From Oscillospiraceae bacterium (GTDB lineage: Bacteria; Bacillota; Clostridia; UBA1381), in NCBI GenBank assembly GCA_022509005.1, contig JAFLUC010000010.1, forward strand, positions 1 through 45,790: 45,790 nucleotides of DNA. The letters run 5' to 3'. Shown one piece after another: positions 15,826-23,890 of this stretch. Under the pieces are notes generated by a model that worked only from the letters and a program-made list of their open reading frames with translations, was not told the DNA's origin and did no database searches. Both the position numbers and the translations under genes were made by a program. Each line of letters begins with the position of its first letter. Position 1 is the stretch's first letter.

Positions 15826-17673
15826 TCAGTCTGCCTGTGTTACGATTACAAGGCTTGCCACGAATGCGCCGTTTGTTGTTGTACCGCGGCATTCTACCTT
15901 ATCACCGGTCTTTATGCTCTTGAAGTCGATCGGCTTACCTGCAGCTGTAATGAAGGTTGTCTGGTTTGATGTCTTATAGACAGGAACCGGAATATCATAT
16001 CCTTCAACAAGAACGCTTATGAATCCGTATGCCGTATTCACAGCTGTTACCGTACCGTTTACGGAACCGGTACCATTACCGGCGTCATTGATGATAGCTG
16101 TGGAAACCTGAATCTTTGTTACAGCTGATGACTGCGTTGTAAGAGTTACGCTGTCACCTACTCTGAAATCATAGAGTGAACCTTCCTTCTGATTTACGAT
16201 TATAATGCAGTCTACAGGGATCTGGTATTCCTTTTCCTTACCCTCCGCTCTTACTGTTATTGACGGATTATTTGAAATCTTTACCTCGACAATTGAACCC
16301 GATACAGAGCCATAGGTCGAGGTCGCCTCTGCCTTTATTATCTTCCCGTATCTGAGAGTAAGCGTAACCTTATCGCCAACATATATATCCGACATATCAC
16401 ATTCTTTGCTTGCCTTTGTTGCGACCGCATCACTTGCCACCTCATAGGTCTTGCCGTTATATGCGCTGTTTGCGGATGAAATTGTCATTTTCACGCTTTC
16501 TCCGTCAACCTCGATCTCATCAACCGTAGCACCTGTTATCGTCTCGGTCTTTTCCGATCCGACAATGCTAAGAACCTTTCCGTCTACGATCTCAATTGTG
16601 ATAGAATCGCCGTCGCTGAAGTTTTTCACAGTTGCCGGTGCTCCCTTATATGTAACGGGAACATTGTCTACACAAGGATAGCTCTTTGTTGTTGATGATG
16701 TTGCCGACTCCTTAACTTTTATATATGTTATTCCGTTAGACGTGCTGTAGCTTGAGAATATAGCTGTAATTGTAGCTTCAGGCTGATCTGACAGACCATC
16801 AATGCTGACAACCTTATCGCCCGAGAGCTGAATAACAACGCCGGCATCTATTGTCAGTTTTTCGGGAAGCTCATACTCACCTTTAAGCGTGAATTGTGTA
16901 TTCTCATCATATGAATATGTTGTTTCTTCACCGTGAACTGATATTGTAAATGTAGATTCGTCCTCATCCACATTTTTAAGCTTCCCTCTGATGAACGAAT
17001 AGTCACAATGATTAGCCACTCTGTAAAGCATAACGGCAATCTGCGCTCTTGTAACTGTACCGCCCGGCTGGAACTCGTCGTCAATACCGTTCATTATTCC
17101 CTGTTCCGTTACATAATCAACATACGGAAGAACGTTTGACGGTATTGATGATTTATCGGCATAATCAACAGTTATGCTGCTTACCTGCTTCAGGCTCTGC
17201 CCTCCGCCCATTGCTTTTGTAATAATTACCGCAGCTTCGCCTCTGGTAAGCGGCTGATTTTTAAGATCGCCTTTCAGGTATGTATCAAGATCCGAAATAC
17301 TGAGCGCATTCTTGTAAAGCAGATATGTGGCCTCATCATCACCCCATGACAGACTATATGACTTTAAAGCTGAATCATACTGCGAATGAGCGAGCTCCAA
17401 AACCTCTGTGTTTTCTGGTGTGATCTCTGTATCACTGCCCATTGCTCTTGCAAAAAGCGCGATACCTTCGAGTTTTGTTACCTGATTATCCGGTTTGAAG
17501 GTTCCATCATCATATCCGTGTACATATCCCGCATCAGCCATAGCCCTGATCTGCGGCGCACACCACGAATAGCTGCTTCCACTAATATCACTGAATGAAG
17601 ACGCGGCAAACGCAGGAGCTGTAATACACAGAGCTGCAGTCGCTGCAATAACCGATACGATAGTTTTCTTCAT
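15826..17673 (-). CDS. SLH-domain surface protein with repeated beta modules
   Basis: This 615-residue exported protein has a clear signal peptide (MKKTIVSVIAATAALCITAPAFA). Three N-terminal SLH motifs lie at about residues 25-80, 110-155 and 165-220 (for example DGTFKPDNQVTKLEGIALFARAMG and TVTRAQIAVMLYRVAN). They bind secondary cell-wall polymer. The rest (about 225-615) is built from several similar beta-rich modules with a recurring pattern of a GxV start, a charged strand and a GDxVTLT/TLTLRYGKI strand, resembling DUF5666-like repeats. This suggests an S-layer or S-layer-associated structural protein. It has its own strong promoter. No enzymatic motif is visible. Confidence 0.88.
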   Translation of the reverse strand: MKKTIVSVIAATAALCITAPAFAASSFSDISGSSYSWCAPQIRAMADAGYVHGYDDGTFKPDNQVTKLEGIALFARAMGSDTEITPENTEVLELAHSQYDSALKSYSLSWGDDEATYLLYKNALSISDLDTYLKGDLKNQPLTRGEAAVIITKAMGGGQSLKQVSSITVDYADKSSIPSNVLPYVDYVTEQGIMNGIDDEFQPGGTVTRAQIAVMLYRVANHCDYSFIRGKLKNVDEDESTFTISVHGEETTYSYDENTQFTLKGEYELPEKLTIDAGVVIQLSGDKVVSIDGLSDQPEATITAIFSSYSTSNGITYIKVKESATSSTTKSYPCVDNVPVTYKGAPATVKNFSDGDSITIEIVDGKVLSIVGSEKTETITGATVDEIEVDGESVKMTISSANSAYNGKTYEVASDAVATKASKECDMSDIYVGDKVTLTLRYGKIIKAEATSTYGSVSGSIVEVKISNNPSITVRAEGKEKEYQIPVDCIIIVNQKEGSLYDFRVGDSVTLTTQSSAVTKIQVSTAIINDAGNGTGSVNGTVTAVNTAYGFISVLVEGYDIPVPVYKTSNQTTFITAAGKPIDFKSIKTGDKVECRGTTTNGAFVASLVIVTQAD

Positions 17674-17729
17674 AAATAATTCATCCTCCCTTGCCCGTCC
17701 GAAATAACAGGCATATTTGTATATTCAAT

Positions 17730-17758
17730 ATTATAACATATTTCATTATCCCTATCAA
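17730..17758 (-). promoter_or_regulatory. Promoter of the SLH surface protein
   Basis: Minus strand: TTGATA (17753-17758), 17-base spacer, TATAAT (17730-17735). GGGAGG precedes the start codon. Confidence 0.7.
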
Positions 17759-17828
17759 GATTTTTTTTGTTACATTTTCATGACAGTTATATGTATATTA
17801 TGATATATATTACAGCAAATACAATAAA

Positions 17829-17857
17829 ACAGCGGCTGTTATTTTAGCTGCCGCTGT
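17829..17857 (-). terminator. Terminator after larB
   Basis: An 8-bp GC-rich stem (17829-17836 with 17850-17857; ACAGCGGC/GCCGCTGT) with a 13-base loop, followed on the minus strand by TTTTATTG, eight bases after the larB stop. Confidence 0.8.
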
Positions 17858-17865
17858 CTGTATTA

Positions 17866-18615
17866 CTATATATGATTTATCATGCTTGCGAGATATCCTG
17901 CACCGAATCCGTTATCAATATTTACAACGCTCACGCCGCTCGCACATGAATTCAGCATTGAAAGAAGCGCCGAGATTCCGCCAAATGACGCGCCGTACCC
18001 GACACTGGTCGGGACAGCAATAACAGGGCAGTCCGCCATACCGCCGATAACGCTCGCAAGCGCGCCCTCCATTCCCGCAATCGCAATTATCACCTTCGCG
18101 CTCATGATCTTATCCGAATTCGCGAGCAGTCTGTGTATTCCGGCAACACCGACATCATAGAGACGCACAACACGATTTCCGAGAGCTTCGGCGGTAATTG
18201 CCGCTTCTTCTGCAACAGGCATATCGCTTGTGCCGCCCGTTGCGATTACGATATTTGATTCAGATTCCGGCTCCGGCATTTCTCCTGCAACACCTATCCG
18301 CCCCATATCATGGTACTTAAACGGCATTCCCGAATTCTTCATATATTCTGCCGCTTCACTGCTCATTCTTGTTATAATTACAGTCTTTTGCCCGGCATCA
18401 AGTAAACGCGCTGTTATTTGAGCAATCTGCTCCGGCGTTTTGCCTGCTCCGTAAATGACCTCGCCTGCGCCCTGTCTTATGCCGCGGTGATGATCCACTT
18501 TCGCGAAGCCTATATCCTCAAACGGGTGAGCGCGAAGCTTAGTCATCGCCTCGTGAACAGTTACATCACCGGATGCAATTTTATTCAAAAGCTCTTTTAA
18601 TTCATTCTGCTCCAT
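17866..18615 (-). CDS. larB: Pyridinium-3,5-biscarboxylic acid mononucleotide synthase (nickel-pincer cofactor)
   Basis: This 249-residue LarB has an N-terminal helical segment (LLNKIASGDVTVHEAMTKL) and the conserved FAKVDHHRGIRQGAGEVIYGAGKT near residues 38-60. The C-terminal half is PurE-like (IVIATGGTSDMPVAEEAA, IAGMEGALASVIGG, VPTSVGYGASFGG). LarB carboxylates and hydrolyses nicotinic acid adenine dinucleotide, the first step in making the nickel-pincer nucleotide used by lactate racemase and related epimerases. The length and motifs are complete. It stands alone between its own promoter and terminator; the partners larC and larE are not in this window, nor is a recognisable target enzyme. 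Confidence 0.92.
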   Translation of the reverse strand: MEQNELKELLNKIASGDVTVHEAMTKLRAHPFEDIGFAKVDHHRGIRQGAGEVIYGAGKTPEQIAQITARLLDAGQKTVIITRMSSEAAEYMKNSGMPFKYHDMGRIGVAGEMPEPESESNIVIATGGTSDMPVAEEAAITAEALGNRVVRLYDVGVAGIHRLLANSDKIMSAKVIIAIAGMEGALASVIGGMADCPVIAVPTSVGYGASFGGISALLSMLNSCASGVSVVNIDNGFGAGYLASMINHI

Positions 18616-18670
18616 CAGCCTTCACCTCAAAATTCTACTGTTATCTGCCGGGAAATTAATTTGCCATTCT

Positions 18671-18699
18671 ATTATATATATCTGACAAAAGATTGTCAA
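18671..18699 (-). promoter_or_regulatory. Promoter of larB
   Basis: Minus strand: perfect TTGACA (18694-18699), 17-base spacer, perfect TATAAT (18671-18676). Confidence 0.75.
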
Positions 18700-18752
18700 C
18701 CTTTTAAATGTAAACTTTTATGCTGAAAAGCAAAATTTTTCAAGAAAAAAAC

Positions 18753-18781
18753 TTGACAAACTGATATAATTATGGTATTAT
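18753..18781 (+). promoter_or_regulatory. Promoter of tRNA-Lys
   Basis: Plus strand: perfect TTGACA (18753-18758), 17-base spacer, TATTAT (18776-18781), 29 bases before the mature tRNA. Confidence 0.75.
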
Positions 18782-18810
18782 ATCTTCTGTGTTAAAAATA
18801 CATAGAATAT

Positions 18811-18886
18811 GCGCTATTAGCTCAGTTGGTAGAGCACCTGACTCTTAATCAGGGTGTCCGGGGTTCGAGCCCCCGATGGCGTACCA
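18811..18886 (+). tRNA. tRNA-Lys (anticodon CTT)
   Basis: A 76-base cloverleaf with the CCA end encoded. The acceptor arm is gcgctat with atggcgt (7 pairs, two of them G-U), the D-arm is gctcagttggtagagc, and the anticodon loop CTCTTAA gives anticodon CTT. The T-arm is cgggg-ttcgagc-ccccg. It has its own promoter and terminator and is transcribed opposite to its neighbours. tRNA genes are common insertion points for accessory genes, and the ATPase/TOPRIM pair follows directly. Confidence 0.97.
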
Positions 18887-18926
18887 AAGAAAACCCTACA
18901 GCCATGCGGTTTGTAGGGTTTTCTTT
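18886..18926 (+). terminator. Terminator of tRNA-Lys
   Basis: A 15-bp perfect stem (18886-18900 with 18912-18926), 11-base loop, followed by a T-rich run. It begins at the last base of the tRNA. Confidence 0.88.
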
Positions 18927-19003
18927 TTTCTCAATCGTCTGTATATTAGTAGTTATACAGCTATTATACAGCTATTGGTATTATAATTTTAAATTAAACC
19001 AAT

Positions 19004-19720
19004 TTATTCAATAAATTCCGGATTATAATCCGCAATATAAAATACACATGTACACATTACCCAAACAAATTGATCGTTCTGTAGTTCATCCAATTGCTTC
19101 TGTAATATTAAACCGTTATCCGGCGTATTATTATAGTCACAGGCTTGTCTGATTATAGCATAAGCTTTTTCAATATTCTGCTTTATAACTATATTGCACT
19201 CATTCTTATCCACAGCAAACTTAGTATAATCATGATTCCTATTCTCATGATTCACCCTTTGTTTGTAGGTTCCTTCTTTTAACTCATCCATAGTTACAGT
19301 ATAAGACATATACATATCATCCGGTATATCTTTCATGTGATAAAAAGCTTCAACCATAGGATAATTAATATATAGCTTTCCCATATCAGAGGATTCTTTG
19401 AAATATTCAGCCATCTCAATGATTTTATAATCAGCATATAAATGGTCTTGCGGATCTAAATCAAAGATAAGAAGTATATCAGAATATCTTTCATCAAATA
19501 TCTTCTTTTTGTCTGCATCCGGTTCGCGCTCTTTTAAAAGCTGCAATAAATCTATTGAATCGGGATCTCCGTCCTCAAACATCTCTCTGTACAATTCATA
19601 TATGTTAGTATTATACGAGATAAGCTCGTGATTATCGCTTATCCCATATATATCAAGCAGCTTTTCCATTAATCTGACATCCGTTTTTGCACCCTCGACA
19701 AGCATTAATATTTTACTCAT
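19004..19720 (-). CDS. TOPRIM-like protein, partner of the adjacent ATPase
   Basis: This 238-residue protein belongs to no family I can name with certainty. It shows a TOPRIM-like pattern: a first strand ending in an acidic residue and glycine (ILMLVEGAKTD, E9), then a strand with a DxD pair (DILLIFDLDPQD, D87/D89), then NYPMVEAFYH near 120. This arrangement is seen in nucleases coupled to AAA-type ATPases such as OLD, RloB, AbiL and PARIS partners. The ATG at 19720 overlaps the ATPase stop by 8 bases and has GGTGA upstream, so the pair is translationally coupled; a GTG at 19729 is the alternative. The region is clearly more AT-rich than its surroundings. A nuclease effector role is inference. 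Confidence 0.7.
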   Translation of the reverse strand: MSKILMLVEGAKTDVRLMEKLLDIYGISDNHELISYNTNIYELYREMFEDGDPDSIDLLQLLKEREPDADKKKIFDERYSDILLIFDLDPQDHLYADYKIIEMAEYFKESSDMGKLYINYPMVEAFYHMKDIPDDMYMSYTVTMDELKEGTYKQRVNHENRNHDYTKFAVDKNECNIVIKQNIEKAYAIIRQACDYNNTPDNGLILQKQLDELQNDQFVWVMCTCVFYIADYNPEFIE

Positions 19721-20810
19721 TAAACTCACCGCTCATATACAGTTTTTCGAGATTGTGTCCTTCTCTCAACTCTCTTGTGGTTGCGTTTGCAAATGATGTT
19801 ATCTTGTCCTCTGTCATAATTAAATAGCAGTCCGGACGCATTATCTTATTTGATAAGAGATTTGTATTATGTGAGGTCAATATAACCTGTGTATTTTTCA
19901 TTTTTTCTATAATATCAACAATTGTCTCTGCTAACTCAAAATGATAGAACGCGTCAAATTCATCGATAAACATCAATGAAACGTCTTTCGCTGTCTTATA
20001 CCAATAGAAAAAGGTATATAATACCTTTGTTCCGCTTGATGCTACTCTAAAGAACGGCAGCGGTGTATTACCATCAAAGTATAATCTTTTTACACCATCT
20101 ATATCTTTATTGACCACTAAATGTTCATTGATTCCTGATTTTTTCAGAAAGCTTTCAAATTCGCTCAAAACACTTTCATCAAATATAAACTCGTAATAAT
20201 CATCACTTTTATTCTTATATCCAATATATCTATTTTCATCAAGACTTCTGAACCACAGCATATTTGATATAAAGTTCATCATTTGACTCAGGGGATGATG
20301 TCTATCAAGTACGGTATTATTCATAACATATTTTAATATTGAATCTACATCATTATATACCCAGTTCAGAGTAGGAGCGATAGCACTCAAACCATCTGTA
20401 TTACCTGACTTATTGATATAATCATATTCAAAAAGAATCGTATCATCTATCGAAAGCTTTTCATATGCTAATTCTCTCTTAGCATTCTTTTTATAATAAT
20501 AATCTACTACACGCTCTCCAAACTCAAATTGATAATGAAAATCAGCAACTCCGTTTCGCAAGTCAGAGTTGATATAATAATCATATAAATTCGGTGTTAC
20601 ATTCTTTGTCGTGAGATGAGATACAATATCAAAAATTGCTAATCCGAGATTCGTCTTACCTACAGAATTCTTTCCGTAAACAATAACTTTGCTAAGTAAA
20701 CCGTTTGATATACATTCATTATTAAACTTGTAATCTCTGACATCAGAAAAATTAATTGTCATTTCATCCTTAAAGTTTTTAAATCCTGACACTTCAAATA
20801 GTTTAAGCAT
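19713..20810 (-). CDS. AAA15/AAA21-type ABC-like ATPase, likely defence component
   Basis: This 365-residue ATPase has the SMC/OLD-like layout of AAA15/AAA21 proteins. FEVSGFKNFKDEMTINF opens the protein, Walker A is GKNSVGKT (46-53), and a long insert (about 70-250) separates the halves. The ABC-type signature is VASSGTKVLY (257-266), Walker B is LMFIDE (279-284) and the switch His lies in LTSHNTNLL (H314). Such ATPases pair with TOPRIM or other nucleases in phage-resistance systems (OLD/Gabija-like, RloAB, AbiL, PARIS). The gene starts with GAGGGTGA upstream and is driven by a promoter overlapped by a perfect palindrome. It is AT-rich and sits beside tRNA-Lys, consistent with horizontal gain. 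The exact system type is undetermined. Confidence 0.82.
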   Translation of the reverse strand: MLKLFEVSGFKNFKDEMTINFSDVRDYKFNNECISNGLLSKVIVYGKNSVGKTNLGLAIFDIVSHLTTKNVTPNLYDYYINSDLRNGVADFHYQFEFGERVVDYYYKKNAKRELAYEKLSIDDTILFEYDYINKSGNTDGLSAIAPTLNWVYNDVDSILKYVMNNTVLDRHHPLSQMMNFISNMLWFRSLDENRYIGYKNKSDDYYEFIFDESVLSEFESFLKKSGINEHLVVNKDIDGVKRLYFDGNTPLPFFRVASSGTKVLYTFFYWYKTAKDVSLMFIDEFDAFYHFELAETIVDIIEKMKNTQVILTSHNTNLLSNKIMRPDCYLIMTEDKITSFANATTRELREGHNLEKLYMSGEFNE

Positions 20811-20840
20811 ATTATCACCCTCATGTCTATATTTTACTTT

Positions 20841-20869
20841 ATTTTATCACATACAATATATTTAGTCAA
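20841..20869 (-). promoter_or_regulatory. Promoter of the ATPase/TOPRIM module
   Basis: Minus strand: TTGACT (20864-20869), 17-base spacer, TAAAAT (20841-20846). The -35 box overlaps the end of the 41-base palindrome at 20865-20905. Confidence 0.65.
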
Positions 20870-20905
20870 TAGTTGTCCGTAATTTTTTTACGGACAACTA
20901 TTGAC
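20865..20905. repeat. 41-base perfect palindrome over the ATPase promoter
   Basis: Two perfect 18-base arms (20865-20882 and 20888-20905) flank a TTTTT spacer. One arm overlaps the -35 box of the ATPase promoter, so it could be an operator, or a hairpin at the end of an incoming transcript. No terminator T run follows the stem. Confidence 0.8.
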
Positions 20906-20922
20906 ATTATTTCACAAACGAA

Positions 20923-21137
20923 GGTTATGGGACATTTGTATTCTTTCCCATAAACCTATTTCCAAAACTATAAAAACCGTTCCAAAACGCATCTCAAAAT
21001 CAATGTTTCATATAAAACTGAAAACAGACCCAAATGGCAAGGAGCTGCCGCAAAACATCAGTTTTGCAACAGCTCCATTAAATTATTAGGTGTACCACGA
21101 ACAAACCGCTTAAACACTTCGTTTAAGCGGCTTGTTC
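20923..21137 (-). other. Gene-free stretch with three further hairpins
   Basis: This is most of the 343-base gap between the ATPase and purA. Hairpin A pairs 20923-20932 with 20946-20956 (one bulge). Hairpin B pairs 21041-21056 with 21061-21076 (16 bp). Hairpin C pairs 21099-21115 with 21121-21137 (17 bp). The only imperfect pairs in B (two) and C (one) are G-U when read from the minus strand and mismatches from the plus strand. None is followed by a proper T run. Hairpin C lies 16 bases after the purA stop and may still help end that transcript. I see no credible protein gene here. Confidence 0.55.
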
Positions 21138-21153
21138 TTTAACCTTAAAGGCT

Positions 21154-22428
21154 TTATTTCATAATGATGTCGTGCCTTGCAGGACCGACAGAAACTATCT
21201 TAATCGGAACCTCAAGCTCACGCTCGATAAACTCAATATAGTTGCGGCAGTTCTCCGGCAGATCCTCGTACTTCTTTATTCCGCGGATATCCTGCTTCCA
21301 TCCCGGAAGAACCTTCAAAACAGGCTTAGCTCTTTCAAGTCTGCCCGTGGTCGGGAAATCCTTTGTTACTTCGCCGTCTATATCATAACCCACGCATACC
21401 GGAATCTCATCAAGATAGCCCAAAACATCAAGAACCGTGAATGCAACGCCGGTTGTGCCCTGAACACGGCAGCCATAGCGTGATGCCACGCAGTCAAACC
21501 AGCCCATACGTCTCGGTCTGCCTGTTGTTGCGCCGTACTCACCGCCATCTCCGCCGCGGCGTCTTAATTCGTCAGCTTCTTCGCCGAATATTTCTGAAAC
21601 AAACGCACCTGCGCCTACTGCAGATGAATATGCCTTAACAACAGTGATGATCTCCTTAATCTCATAAGGCGGAACACCAGCGCCGATTGCGCCATATCCG
21701 GCAAGAGTTGATGATGATGTCGTCATCGGATAGATACCGAAATCCGGATCCTTTAATGAGCCGAGCTGTCCTTCCAATAGAACGGTCTTACCCTCCTTCA
21801 AAGCATTATGCATAAACGATACCGAATCGATAACATACGGTCTGATCATTTCTGCATACTCCTTGCAGGTAGCATAAAGCTCCTCTGCATCAAGCAGCGG
21901 CTTATGATATATATGCTCTAACATGAGGTTCTTTACCTCAAGCACATTCTTGATCTTTTCCTTTAAGCTATCCTCTTCAAACAGCTCCCATACCTGGAAA
22001 CCGATCTTTGAGAACTTATCTGAGAAGAACGGTGCTATACCCGACTTTGTTGAACCGAACTGACGGTCTGAAAGTCTCTCCTCCTCGTACTGGTCAAAAA
22101 GCTTGTGATACGGCATAAGAACCTGCGCTCTTTCCGAAACCACGATATTCGGGCGCGGAACACCCTTTGAAACCACTTCTTCTATTTCCTTAACGAGCTG
22201 TGGAATATCAAGAGCAACGCCGTTGCCTATCATATTTGTCACGTTCTGATTGAATGAACCGGACGGAAGAAGATGGAGCGCGAACTTGCCGTAATCATTT
22301 ACGATTGTGTGACCGGCATTTGCGCCGCCCTGGAAGCGTACAACGATATCCGCCTCCTCCGCGAGCATATCGGTAATCTTACCCTTACCTTCATCGCCCC
22401 AGCATGCTCCTACTACTGCTTTTACCAT
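21154..22428 (-). CDS. purA: Adenylosuccinate synthetase
   Basis: This 424-residue enzyme joins IMP and aspartate with GTP to make adenylosuccinate, the first committed AMP step. The GTP loop GACWGDEGKGKI lies at residues 7-18. It is followed by VRFQGGANAGHTIV, the IMP-binding region (STLAGYGAIGAGVPP) and GATTGRPRRMGWFD near 300-315. The length matches the family. It begins 14 bases after purB and is last in the purC-purB-purA run. Confidence 0.97.
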   Translation of the reverse strand: MVKAVVGACWGDEGKGKITDMLAEEADIVVRFQGGANAGHTIVNDYGKFALHLLPSGSFNQNVTNMIGNGVALDIPQLVKEIEEVVSKGVPRPNIVVSERAQVLMPYHKLFDQYEEERLSDRQFGSTKSGIAPFFSDKFSKIGFQVWELFEEDSLKEKIKNVLEVKNLMLEHIYHKPLLDAEELYATCKEYAEMIRPYVIDSVSFMHNALKEGKTVLLEGQLGSLKDPDFGIYPMTTSSSTLAGYGAIGAGVPPYEIKEIITVVKAYSSAVGAGAFVSEIFGEEADELRRRGGDGGEYGATTGRPRRMGWFDCVASRYGCRVQGTTGVAFTVLDVLGYLDEIPVCVGYDIDGEVTKDFPTTGRLERAKPVLKVLPGWKQDIRGIKKYEDLPENCRNYIEFIERELEVPIKIVSVGPARHDIIMK

Positions 22429-22442
22429 TTTACCTGCTCCTT

Positions 22443-23876
22443 TTATACGTTAATTTCAACTTCTATTCCTAACAAATCTTTGTTTGCTTCAAGGATCGGG
22501 TTTACAACTTCATCGAGGAAGTCGGTTACCTGCTCCGGTGAACGACCGACAAAATTGATCGGTTTCATAACAGCATTGATCTCATCGAGCGAAAGACCGA
22601 AAGACGGATCATTTGCGATAAGCTCCGCAAGATTATTTTCAAGACCCTCAACCTTTACGTTTCTCCCGGCTTCCATTGAATACTGTCTTATCTTCTCATG
22701 AAGCTCCTGGCGGTCGCCGCCTTTCTTTACGGCATCCATCATAATATTCTCAGTTGCCATAAACGGAATCTCAGCCATAAACTGCTTTGTGATAACCTTG
22801 TCATACACAACCAGACCGTCAACTACATTTATATAAAGACTCAATATTGCGTCAACGGCTAAAAACGCCTCAGGAACGCTGATACGCTTGTTCGCGCTGT
22901 CATCCAGCGTTCTTTCAAACCACTGCGTTGAAGCTGTTATAGCCGGATTTAACGCGTCTACAATCACATAACGCGCAAGTGAGCCAATTCGTTCTGAACG
23001 CATTGGATTACGCTTATATGCCATAGCGGATGAGCCTATCTGTGACTTTTCAAACGGCTCCTCTATCTGCTTCAAATGCTGCAAAAGTCTTATATCGTTC
23101 GAGAACTTGTACGCGCTCTGTGCAATATTACTCAACACAGTAAGCATCTGCGTGTCAAGCTTTCTCGGATATGTCTGACCGCTTACCGGGAATGTACTCT
23201 GATATCCCATCTTTGCGGCAATTTTCCTGTCAAGCTCCTTGCACTTCTCATGATCACCGTCAAACAGCTCCATAAAGGATGCCTGCGTGCCTGTTGTGCC
23301 CTTGCAGCCCAACAGCTTCGCCTTTGACAGCTGATATTCAACATCTTCAAGGTCCATAACAAGATCCTCAAGCCAAAGCGTTGCACGCTTGCCCACCGTT
23401 GTAGGCTGCGCCGGCTGAAAATGCGTGAATGCAAGACACGGCAGCGATTTATTCGCATCAGCAAACTTTGCAAGCTCGCCAATAAGGCATACAAGCTTTT
23501 TCTTGATGAGCTGCATTGCCTCTGTCATTATAATTATATCCGTATTGTCACCCACATAGCAGCTTGTAGCGCCGAGGTGGATAATCGGTTTTGCCTTCGG
23601 ACAAAGCACGCCATATGCATAAACGTGCGACATTACGTCATGGCGCACTTCCTTTTCGCGCGCTTTTGCAACGTCATAGTTGATATCATAGATATGCTCC
23701 TTCATTTCGGCGATCTGCTCATCCGTGATACCCAGTCCGAGCTCCTGCTCACTCTCAGCAAGCGCTATCCACAGCTTGCGCCATGTTGAAAACTTTTTAT
23801 CCGGTGAGAAGATATACTGCATTTCCTTTGATGCATATCTTGAATTCAAAGGGCTTTCATATGTATTTGTTGCCAT
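22443..23876 (-). CDS. purB: Adenylosuccinate lyase
   Basis: This 477-residue member of the fumarase/aspartase superfamily cleaves both SAICAR and adenylosuccinate in purine synthesis. The family signature GSSAMAYKRNPMRSERIGSL lies near residue 285. The catalytic histidine regions (HLGATSCYVGDNTD near 100, FTHFQPAQPTTVGKRA near 155) are intact. The length is typical of the longer, eukaryote-like lyases found in Clostridia. It lies 14 bases downstream of purC and 14 upstream of purA, which matches its two steps in the same pathway. Confidence 0.97.
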   Translation of the reverse strand: MATNTYESPLNSRYASKEMQYIFSPDKKFSTWRKLWIALAESEQELGLGITDEQIAEMKEHIYDINYDVAKAREKEVRHDVMSHVYAYGVLCPKAKPIIHLGATSCYVGDNTDIIIMTEAMQLIKKKLVCLIGELAKFADANKSLPCLAFTHFQPAQPTTVGKRATLWLEDLVMDLEDVEYQLSKAKLLGCKGTTGTQASFMELFDGDHEKCKELDRKIAAKMGYQSTFPVSGQTYPRKLDTQMLTVLSNIAQSAYKFSNDIRLLQHLKQIEEPFEKSQIGSSAMAYKRNPMRSERIGSLARYVIVDALNPAITASTQWFERTLDDSANKRISVPEAFLAVDAILSLYINVVDGLVVYDKVITKQFMAEIPFMATENIMMDAVKKGGDRQELHEKIRQYSMEAGRNVKVEGLENNLAELIANDPSFGLSLDEINAVMKPINFVGRSPEQVTDFLDEVVNPILEANKDLLGIEVEINV

Positions 23877-23890
23877 TAATATATTTCCTT

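Noticed and set aside
18826-19014. Open frame starting inside tRNA-Lys
   Set aside because: It reads through the mature tRNA and its terminator and has no ribosome binding site.
20901-21089. 62-codon open frame on the plus strand in the gap between the ATPase and purA
   Set aside because: It starts with TTG, has no ribosome binding site, and runs through two hairpin structures, so it is unlikely to be a gene.
18811-21153. Integrative island with tRNA-end duplication
   Set aside because: I looked for a second copy of the 3' end of tRNA-Lys beyond the ATPase/TOPRIM pair and found only a trivial gtacca match, and no integrase. Horizontal gain remains possible but no att site is supported.
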